A stretch of 64,000 nucleotides of DNA. Source: Omphiscola glabra (Eukaryota; Mollusca; Gastropoda; Lymnaeidae). The notes under the pieces are model-generated. The model made no database searches and was not told the origin of the DNA. It saw only the letters and a program-made list of their open reading frames with translations. Positions 49,679-60,300 of the stretch are shown in pieces. Positions within the stretch are counted from its first letter, which is position 1. Every line of letters starts with the position of its first letter. The position numbers were made by a program, and so were the translations under genes. Location: NCBI GenBank assembly GCA_964017045.1, contig OZ024802.1:27716293-27780292 (forward strand), given 5' to 3'.

Positions 49679-52600
49679 TGATATCGGTATTGTTAATATT
49701 CATTAACAGTCATGATGCACACAAGAAACTTAAAACCAAAAAATCACAGAAAAACTCTTCTCTGAATCATATTCTAGGTTTCTACAAACATATGCTACAC
49801 CTGATACAGCTAACAGTATTCTTTAAACTTTAATAAATATTATAGTTTCTCTTTGTATTTCTAAGTCTAAGGTTTAGGTTCTGTTCTATGATACTATGAA
49901 AATGTTTTTAAAATCTATTGTTAGTTCCGATATGATATTAACAGACCAAATAGTTTAGTAGGCGCAATGGCCCCCAAATAGGACTACTGTTGAACCCGGG
50001 GATGGTGCCAATTTGTTGGCATCTACTCCAAACCCTAAAAAACAATGCATAGTGTTACAAGGTAGGGCCGTTTTCTTTATGTATCCCATTAACCTAACTG
50101 TATCAGGAAGGGTGACACATCATTGGAGCGACCAACATCTATTAAGCGAACGTTGACCCACATTGAGGTCAACCCAAGCAAAATCTTTCACTATAAGATT
50201 ATAAGTTCTGTGTTTATTCCCCTACACAGTTAGAGAGAGACAAGATGAGCATATTGATGCGTGACTAGCTGTCAGTACTCGATAGGACCATTCAATAGTT
50301 AGCAGAAATAGTAATTCCAGGAACTTAGACTTGTGATAGTATTGTTTATATTACTTTGTTCACATTATATTCCATGTAATAAAGTACATTTATATAGAGC
50401 ACTGATTGTCCTTATTTTAGCCAATAGTGTGTCTAAAATCTACCTGTCTTAGTCCCTTTTCAAATCCCCTAGACCACTAGCTTGTTCAAATTCATTGAAC
50501 ACAATAGGGGGCGTACCAATAGGATCACCTACCCTAATTATATGCGATACTGCATTAACCTCACCACAGCCTACCTGTACCTAAGTTTCTGGAAAGTGGA
50601 CCATAAAAAGCTTTGGCTCAGGTTGCAGTCATTGTATAAGTAGACAGTAGAGTCATCACAGTTACAGCACTAGCTAGGCAGGGGTGATCCTGGTAAGGCT
50701 TGTATTCACGGCCTTCAACCCAGTTAGAAACCTATATATCTGCACCTCGGACAGCTGTTTCCCATAATAATGTAAGCATAACTATAGTAGTTGTAATAAT
50801 AGTAGCAGTCTACACCACCTACTATACTAGTAACTACTTAACTTAAGTAGGTACAGCCACTGGCTACGCCAATTAAAATTTAATCATTCTTTAAAATATA
50901 TATCTTTGTTTTTATTTGAATGTTATATTTTTTAGGCTTCAAATCTGATGTGTACTTTAGGAGTTTGCAATACCACTTTAAATTTTAATAAAACTGATTT
51001 AACTTAAACTTAACTTAAGCCTAGGAGGGCAGGGATTGGGATAGAAAACAGCAGGGGTGTGTAAACTTTTTGCTGCACTGCAGCCGATCGTGATTGATTT
51101 GAATTCAAATTCAAAACATTTCTAAGAGCCCCATCTCGATTACAAAGATAAAAGGGACTAATAAATCTTAATTTTATGGGTTTTCCCATGCCCCCCCCCC
51201 CCCCCGACATTTCCTCCCACATTTGATACTCAAAAAATGACCAAACATTAACCTTTCTACGGCCGGGAGGGATGTCATATATTGATATGAATATTATAAG
51301 GGTAGTGTAAATAATTGTTTGGTTTTCCTGCGATTGATTGACCCTTTTTCATTAACAAACAAACAAAAACAGTACGGTAACGATGACATTTATAAAATAT
51401 GTAGTAGTAGTAGTACTATGATTTTTCCAGAGGGGAGGCCTAATAACCAATATCAGAAGAACATTTGACAGCTTTCCCTGATAAACTGTTTTCGGAATTT
51501 ATAGAAATGTTTAGAAGGGGAAAAAAGCCAATAAGCATTTTAGCGAAAATGTAAATGTATACATTATACAGGTGCGTCTACCCCCCACCCGCCCCCACTT
51601 TTTTTGAGTGTTGGAAGCCAACCCCCATTCCCCCCAGCATTGATAGGCTATAGGCCCATTCTGTGGGTCATGATATTGGTTTTTAATACGAGTAATTCGA
51701 AAGTTCATTTCATTATGAATATAGGCCTATCACAACATTTTACAGTTTAAAGTGTTACAATATTGTTAAGTATTCAATAATAGGCTAATAGCTTTTGATG
51801 ACAAAAAAATCACAATTTTAATAACAGCTCAATAATCCTTAAAATTATTCTGCAAATTAATTTATCAGTAATCTAGCGATTGTTCAAAAAGTAAATTTTA
51901 GTAGGCTCAGTGGGCATACTATTATGTTGTTAGTTTTAATTCTTCAAATTTGACATTCTGTCATATGGCTCGATGACCAAAAATGTATAATTTCTGAGCT
52001 TTGCCCAGACCAGTAAAGAAAAACGCCTGGTAGTGACTAGGAAACCATTTTTTTTCCCCATCCTTACACGTTTTGTCAAATTGCTAACACACACAAATTA
52101 AAAAATATTGAGTATTCATATTGTTTTCTTTGACATATTTATTTTGTTGACTGGAGAATTATCTTTTTAAAGGCTGATGCATACTATCACATTGATCAGC
52201 GTGAGGAAATTGAGTGCATAAATTAAGGGTGCTAAAGACAGTCACGAAAATTCAAAACAGGGTTGTATTTTTGGAGCACACTTGAATTGGGTGTTTCTTT
52301 CCGATAATTTTGAGTTATGCCTGAAAGAAACCCTGATTCTGACCACCCATGTGCAGTGCACAGAAAGACACACATTAAATAAATCTTATATTGTTAAAAG
52401 CCTAAACATTAAATGACTATTTACACTCATTTAATTTTTAAATATAATGTAATAACCAGTCAATTTTTAAGATGAAAATATCAATTAGAGAAAACATGAT
52501 TGTTGAAGTAAACTAATATACCCCCCCTCCCCTCAAATCAACAATTGTCAAAATCCCCCCCCCCCTATTTTTTTGACATAACTAATGGACCTCCCCCTAA

Positions 52601-52693
52601 TTAACGATTGTGACAAAGATCTATATTATATAATATTATATGAATAGTTTTTATAAAATATATTTTGTTTACACATTCATGGTATTTGATAAG

Positions 52694-52990
52694 GTTACCG
52701 GAAATTTGATCGAAAGAAATTTCGTCGACAGAAAATTGATCGACGGAAATTTGATCGAACGGAAATTTGGTCGAATCTTTTTTTCAGTTCACACGTTAAA
52801 ATTTTCGTCAAATTTCTTTTTAAACGCACTATACTATACAGTAAAACCAAATAATGCGTTCAAAAAGAAATTTGACGAAAATTTTAACGTGTGAACTGAA
52901 AAAAAGATTCGACCAAATTTCCGTTCGATCAAATTTCCGTCCATCAATTTTCCTTCGACGAAATTTCTTTCGATCAAATTTTCGGATACG
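52694..52990. mobile_element. Foldback MITE with 10-bp target duplication
   Basis: Two about 130-bp arms are near-perfect reverse complements around a 25-bp loop near 52830-52855. Arms contain repeated GGAAATTTGATCGA motifs. ATTTGATAAG directly flanks both ends (52684-52693 and 52991-53000), a convincing 10-bp target site duplication. Long arms plus 9-10-bp duplications fit foldback/Mutator-like elements. No coding capacity. Confidence 0.88.
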
Positions 52991-53149
52991 ATTTGATAAG
53001 CTTAAGTTAAAAGTTAAGAGTCCACTGAAAGACAAGCATTGTGCTTTCATACCCTTGGGTAGCACTGCACAACAATATTATTTTTAATTTACTATATGAA
53101 TTTTCACCAAAGTCGGCAAAGTCTTTGCGGGCCGCAAAGTGGATATTTC

Positions 53150-53620
53150 GTATGTAAATTGGCGCCTATTTATTAGAACCTCTGTTGTCAAGATATGTGT
53201 CAATAATATGTGCATGATGTAGTCTGTGTTGTTAGGGTAGTGTGTGTAGGTATATTGGGGTGAATATTCATTAATTTTTGTTTTGTCTTTATACAGTTGT
53301 TCTTTATTACATAAATGTATTTTATTTTATTGTCACGATTAGGCCTATGCCTCTTTTTCTAATATTTTTATGTACAGCGCGGTGAGCCCAGCCGTAGGCT
53401 GGGGTACCGCGCTATATAAGACAACTAATAATAATAATAATAATAATATTGGTCAGTTGAGATATTGGACTGGCTTGAGCAATTGAGTGATATTGATAGT
53501 GGCCAGGGCCAACATCTATATTACCGTCAGTGACTAAACAAAGGTATATTATAGGATTGAACCTTCAGCAGTGTTGAGTTTAACACTGAGTAGGCCTACG
53601 CCATAAATCATACCCTGTTG
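53150..53620. mobile_element. Dispersed element, inverted copy at 57245-57545, hosting an insertion
   Basis: Shares in reverse orientation with 57245-57545 blocks such as TTGGCGCCTATTTATTAGA, AGTTGAGATATTGGACTGGC and TAGGCCTACGCCATAAATCA. The intact copy lacks the 187 bp found at 53259-53445. Confidence 0.75.
53259..53445 (+). mobile_element. 5'-truncated retroposon tail with ATATTGG target duplication
   Basis: Ends with CAGCGCGGTGAGCCCAGCCG, then GGCTGGGGTACCGCGCTATA and (TAA)n. It is flanked by ATATTGG at 53252-53258 and 53446-53452. The empty site is preserved in the related copy at 57245-57545. Same family as 19078-19128. Confidence 0.75.
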
Positions 53621-54357
53621 TCCAGGCCTGCCTTGGATCATTGCTGCTCCAGGAGCCCTTTTCATAAGAATCTATTTAATTTTTTACCCAGCCTCTTACT
53701 GTTTCAGGACCATTTTTTATGTTTTTTAAAATAATTTAAAGTGCGTTTTGAATAGTTTTACATTTATTTTCATGTAAAATATGGACCTACTATAAATGAT
53801 TTTATTCAACTCTAAAACTTCACGTTAGTTAGAAATGCTAGTTTTTCGTAGCTTATTTAAGACGTCTGAAACTAATAAAAACCAATTATTATTATTATTA
53901 ATTTTAATTAATTTCTTTCACAGTTTAAAATTGAAACTTTCAATAATTTTTTACATATTTTAACACAATTTTAAAGTTTAAGTTAATGTAAGAACAACTA
54001 TTAACTATATCTATCTTGCAGTAGCCACTCGTATGCTCAGTGAATTAGTCATTAGAAATCCTAGTATTTAACAATTTATGGATTTGAAGGAAATTTAAGT
54101 TGTTAATAAAGAAATTGTTGAGGTTTTGTCTTTTCAAAAAAGTACCTAATAACTTGGGTCTATCACTATGTCGATTTCATTTTGGAAACTCGATTAAAAA
54201 AGTACCTAACTTGGATCTATCTCGATTTTATTTTGGGAACTCGGTAAAGAGGCAGACCCAAACATCACATGGAAAAAATTTAAATTTTCAAAAGTTAAGC
54301 TGGCCTACTTAATTTTTCTCTATTAAATAAAAGCTGAATTATTCTTATTTTTTAGTC

Positions 54358-57300
54358 ATGTTTACACCGGCACCTAGCAATGACAATTTTCAAGGGCATG
54401 GTAAGCAACATATGCTGTAGTAAGGGAGAAATTTATTATAAGCTGTGACTGTTCATCCTTCGTTTTCGAAGCCGGCGAGTCCAATACACCAGCAACCTCA
54501 TTTTTCGTATTTTATAATCAGGGCTGAGTCTTCTGCTGGAACACATAGGAACAGTGATCCAGTTCTGTACTGTCAAGTACAGGGTAAATGTGTAGCTATG
54601 GGGCCGCGTTTTTTACCATGGCTAAATCTATACCTAACCTGAACCCTAAATCTATCCCTCAACCTAACCTGAACCCTAAATCTATCCCTCAACCTAACCT
54701 GAACCCTAAATCTAGCCTATCCCTCACCCTAACCTGTCATGCAAAAGACGCCATGGCCCCATAACTACACTTCAGCCCAAGTATGGTAATCCTACAAAGT
54801 CCGGTCCCAAATTATTTCCAATGATTACTCCTTACTTAAAAGTTTGAGGCATCATTTTGTTTTGAAATTCATGTTTGCATATATTTCAATAAAACATTTG
54901 TTAAATTATGGCAGGTAGACCAGCCGCACCGATAAGCATTAGTTCGGTTATTTTGCCAGCAGCACAACTGGGTGGAATTGAACAAACCCTCGAGCACATT
55001 ATCACTAATCATAATCATGTGTTACCAGGGACAACTATCGTCACTGACCCTTGGCGAGGATATCAAAATGTCACTTAGCTCAACAATGGGATTTATGCTC
55101 ACGCTTTCATTGTGCACGCGCGTGAATTTGTTGATTCAGTAGACCAGGACATTCATAAAGAAACTATTGAAGGACTTTGGATGCAAGCGAAACATAAACT
55201 CCGCTATCAGACAGTGGTACTAGTTGCAGTCTGTTTTCCAGCTATTTCGGGGCCTTTCAGTGGCGCAACAGTCACAAGCAAAACGTTTTTGGCTGCTATT
55301 TGAAAATGCTATGCGCCAATGACGTGTAGTATTTACTGACTGGTTTGTAAAGTGACAGTTATTTTTAATAGCTATGACTATGACTGAAATTTCTGCTGTT
55401 TTCTAACAATACACACTGGATTGCATTTTTTTTTTCACACAAAATAATTTGGGACCGGACTTCAGAGGATTGCCGTCAAGTACTAAACACTAAGCTTTGT
55501 CTTTAGTTTAATCACTAAACTGTTAAACTCTGCTGGTTTATTTTTGCGGAGAATTTTAATATTATTCATAGTAAGACTGAAATATTTTATAAGACCATAA
55601 GAGGCCAGTTACAATTGTAACATTGTGATTCCAAAACGTACGGCGTAGGGAATGGAAAGGGGACATTTTTTGGTGGGGTGTGGCATGCATTTTCAGTCTC
55701 ATTTATTATTACGATTATGTAATTTGAAATTAAATAGTTTATAAAAAAATAGGCTCTGTGTTCTCTTTACATTGTAATTTTGATTTATTTGGGGAGGTAA
55801 AATTATGGGTGACTGTGATCTGCCAACTTGTTAATAATTTATATCGATACAGAAAAAGCTACAAGTCTTTCACCCCCCCCCCCCCCCCCCCCCAATACAT
55901 CACAACTAGTTTGAAACATCTGTCAGCTGATATTGATATTGAGTGTTGTATGGATAGTTACGCTAAACATTAGCAAATAGCCTATCAATTTTATGCGATA
56001 TTATACAGCATCCTAATTTTCTTTAAAGTATTTTATTTATTAAATTTAAAAAATATTCATGAACTATCAGTTTGGTTATTTTTCTTTGATATCATGATAT
56101 AAATAATTTCATAACTGGTTTGTGAAAATGAACAACCTGTTTCAAAACTGATAACTCAAAATAGTCAAAATCAGGCTATAAATAGGCCCAGCACTAGATT
56201 AGTAGTTAACTACTTAACTTACTGTTTGACTAAGTTTACTTAGTTAAGTTAGTGGGCTTACTCTACTCACTCAAAGAATAGAAAAAACAACTAAACTTAC
56301 TACCATATAAATCTATGAATTATTGAATAGTTTTTAGCCTATGATGTGATACTAGTTAAAGTTTTCACAAATAATTTCTAATATATTAGTAAAAAAAAAT
56401 TAAGCCTATATTTTGTTTTTATTTACAGATTCCTTTATGTCATTATCCCCAAGCAGTCCAAGTCAATCCCTCAGTGCTCCTCCAAGCCACTCCTCTCCTT
56501 TCCTTCCTGGGTATCTGCTTGGCGACCACCACTTACATCACCATTCAATAGTATGTATCATCCCTTAACTTAATTTCATTAATAAATATCACTTGAAATG
56601 TAATGCATGGCACTCCTCATGCCACAAGTTGCCAGATAAAACAGAACTATTGGCAATACATTATAACAATGTAAGGTGGGATGTCTTTTCGATTTATGTT
56701 GGGCATGTGCTTACTCTCTGAACCTTGATAGTCCGTAAATTGACTGTTTTTAACATATGATTCAGAAAACTTGGATTAAAATAAGTACATAAGTACAAAA
56801 AAGTATAAAAATTTTCAGAGTAAATGTAGTAAGTATGCTCCATTTGTGTTTTGTCTTGTACAGTTGAGTCCAAAGATTTGGTCATCTGGAGGTGGTCAGG
56901 GTCAGGCACAAAAAGGTGTTCTGTCAAGTCAAATGAGCATATCTGGTGGATCAACAGGACAGTCCAGGTAGGCAAATGGAGTTTTCGTATACAATAAAGA
57001 CACATTGTAACTCAATTGTAATTTTAATATGTCACTGCATGTACAAATCACACTAAAAAAAAACACATTTACCTTGCCATTAGTTTATAAATATAGGCCT
57101 GTACAGTGTACCATGTTTTGATCCACCAATGTGTGGAAGATAAGATGTGATTATATTCTTTTTGACATTCTTATGCCAGTGTTTTTTTAATGTTAAAGCT
57201 AATTCTTTTAAAAGTCAAGTCACCAGTTAATTTGTGCACTGATTGTTGAATTCCTGGGTATGATTTATGGCGTAGGCCTATTTGGTGTTAAACTCAACAC

Positions 57301-60300
57301 TGCTGAATGTTCAGTCCTATAATATGTGGTCACTCACAGTAATACAGATGTTGGCCCTGCCCACTCTCAATACCTTTCAACTGCTCAAGCCAGTCCAATA
57401 TCTCAACTGACCAATATACCTACACACATTACCCTAACGACGCAGACTACGCCATGCACATACTATTGACCCATATCTTGACAACAAAGGCTCTAATAAA
57501 TAGGCGCAAATTTACATACGAAACATACACCAAAACACACAATTGACCCTACAACTATTTAGCACCATATTCCGGCCTCAACACTGATCAATAACGTTAA
57601 TATTTCAATATTTATTTTTTTTTTAATAAAAGGGAGAAGGAGAAGTTTAATTTGTTTAATTTCCTTTGCACAATGTAGGAGAGAAACAGCCAGGGGAAAG
57701 GTGGGTGGCCCACCATTGAAAAGTTTATATTCTAGTCCAACAGCTTTAGATGGCAGCTTACAACACCAGGTATGTTGATATTATATAATTATTTTTTTTT
57801 GTTCATTTGTGTTGGCATAAATTTAAAAAAAAAAGTACCCATATTTAGCACCATAATAATATCAAATATACTATGTATTTTTAACTCTGCTTAATTCTGA
57901 TAAATTAGAAAGTCATTGATGGTCATTTAATCATCAGATTTTTAATGTGTTGTTTTCATTGACCCTTAGTTGTTTATTTAAGGAATGGATCATTTTAGTA
58001 TTTGACTAATTTTACTATATTTGAAAAGAGTGAATTCTTTTCTGTGCGATTGTTGCTACTTCAAGACCTTAACCTTTGTTAACAAAAAAAAAATTCAATT
58101 ATCAAACAGGTTGGGACCCCTGGACAGAACCGCACAGTCTCATCCCCAGCTCTCAGGCAGATGTCAACTCCTGCCCCACCAATAGCGGGTAACCTGGTCT
58201 CTAAGTCTTGACATAAATTATAACTGGATTTCTGCACAGCTAATGCTAATTTTTACCTGGATTTCTGCATCGCTAATGCTAATTTTTAACTGGATTTCTG
58301 CACCACCAATGCTAATTTTTAACTGGATTTCTGCACCACCAATGCTAATTTTTAACTGGATTTCTGCACCACCAATGCTAATTTTTAACTGTATTTCTGC
58401 ATCACTAATGCTAATTTTTAACTGGATTTCTGCACCACTAATGCTAATTTTTAACTGGATTTCTGCACCACCAATGCTAATTTTAACTGGATTTCTGCAC
58501 CACCAATGCTAATTTTTAACTGGATTTCTGCACCACTAATGCTAATTTTTAACTGGATTTCTGCACCACTAATGCTAATTTTTAACTGGATTTCTGCACC
58601 ACTAATGCTAATTTTTAACTGGATTTCTGCACCACTAATGCGAATTTTTAACTGGATTTCTGCACCGCTAATGCTAATTTTTAACTGGATTTCTGCACCA
58701 CCAATGCTAATTTTTAACTGGATTTCTGCACTGCCAATGCTAATTTTTAACTGGATTTCTGCACCACCAATGCTAATTTTTAACTGGATTTCTGCACCGC
58801 CAATGCTAATTTTTAACTGGATTTCTGCACCACCAATGCTAATTTTTAACTGGATTTCTGCACCGCCAATGCTAATTTTTAACTGGATTTCTGCACCGCC
58901 AATGCTAATTTTTAACTGGATTTCTGCACCGCCAATGCTAATTTTTAACTGGATTTCTGCAACGCCAATGCTATTTTTTAACTGGATTTCTGCACCGCCA
59001 ATGCTAATTTTTAACTGGATTTCTGCACCCGCCAATGCTACTTGTTGGCATGAAATAAGATTTGCTCAGCTGTTTAAAAAAAAAAAAATCCTGTTCTCTT
59101 AAATAAACCATCATGTGGCTTTGGAAAATAGCTTCTTTGCCAAGGAAATCTGGGAAGAGCTGATTGTTAGCTGTATTGTGTATAGATGTGTCAACTATTG
59201 CTGTTATTTCATGTCCCATTCAAAGCACCTTGAAATATTTTGATTATTTACTTTCTTCACTTCATTAAGTTTGAACATATTGAAATGTACTGGTAACATT
59301 ATTTGGTAATGTCTTGAAACTAACTTTGGAGAAGGCTGCATGTGCACGCAGCATTTTTGCACCGCAAAATGGAACAAGGTTAATGGAATATCAATAGACA
59401 GGACAGGCCTGCACAACTCAAAATGTAAGGCGGGCCGTAATACTTTCTGAAAAACTTGTGCGGGCCAAAAGAAAATAGGACAGGACTTGTGCGGGCCAAA
59501 AGAAAATAGGACAGGACTTGTGGGGGCCAAAAGAAAATAGGACAGGACTTGTGCGGGCCAAAAGAAAATAGGACAAGACTTGTGGGGGCCAAAAGAAAAT
59601 AGGACAGGGCTTGTGGGGGCCAAAAGAAAATAGGACAGGACTTGTGGGGGCCAAAAGAAAATAGGACAGGACTTGTGGGGGCCAAAAGAAAATAGGACAG
59701 GACTTGTGGGGGCCAAAAGAAAATAGGACTGGACTTGTGTGAGCCAAAAGAAAACAGGACAGGGGGGAAAGCTAGTAAGAAAAAAATAATAATAAAGAAT
59801 ATTTTGTTACTTTGCGGGCTGCAAAGTGGGTACTGGCCGGCCACATGCAGGCCGTATGTTGTGCAGACCTGCATTAGGATTTTGTGTGGATGACATTGGA
59901 AAGAGGATTAGAGTTGATAAAATAAATATCAGTTGACCATGAGCAGCCAATGAAAAGCCAAGAATGTTACTAAATACAAGTGTTGACATGTAAGCTGTTA
60001 CAGATCATGTGTTACTAAATACAAGTGTTGAAATGTAAGATGTTACAGATCACGTGTTACAGTGTAAGCTGTTACTAGTGTTACAGATCATGTGTTACAG
60101 TGTAAGCTGTTACTAGTGTTACAGATCATGTGTTACTAAATACAAGTGTTGCAATGTAAGCTGTTACAGATCATGTGTCTCCTCAGGTCTCTTCCAGAGC
60201 CCTGGTTTGTCCAGAGACACAAGCCAGCTGGCCATGAACCAGAGCCAGGTGTTTCCAGTGTCCCCAGCCCAAGCTGATCCTTTCTACACCCAAGGGTAAG

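Larger units (their letters stand above)
49679..54355. other. Divergent intergenic region, no gene seen; NUP35 5' UTR exon expected
   Basis: Region between the YTH-nucleotidyltransferase start and the first coding NUP35 exon. It holds the foldback element, a retroposon insertion in an older repeat, poly-C runs (51190-51206, 52553-52564) and a possible hAT-like end near 51051 (CAGGGGTGTGTAAACTTTT). No coding exon is recognised. The acceptor immediately before the NUP35 ATG implies a non-coding first exon somewhere here. Confidence 0.5.

Noticed and set aside
52640..53087. Open frames of 77-84 residues on both strands
   Set aside because: They run through the foldback element arms; mirror-image translations of the same inverted repeat.
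54640..54740. Telomeric repeat or chromosome-end signal (CCCTAA-like)
   Set aside because: The period is 30 bp with only partial telomere resemblance, and it lies inside a MITE within an intron.
58243..59102. Long repeated open frames on both strands
   Set aside because: Artefact of a 33-bp stop-free minisatellite in NUP35 intron 5.
59204..59874. Three overlapping minus-strand frames of 109-170 residues
   Set aside because: 31-bp repeats are open in all three frames; they lie inside a non-autonomous element.
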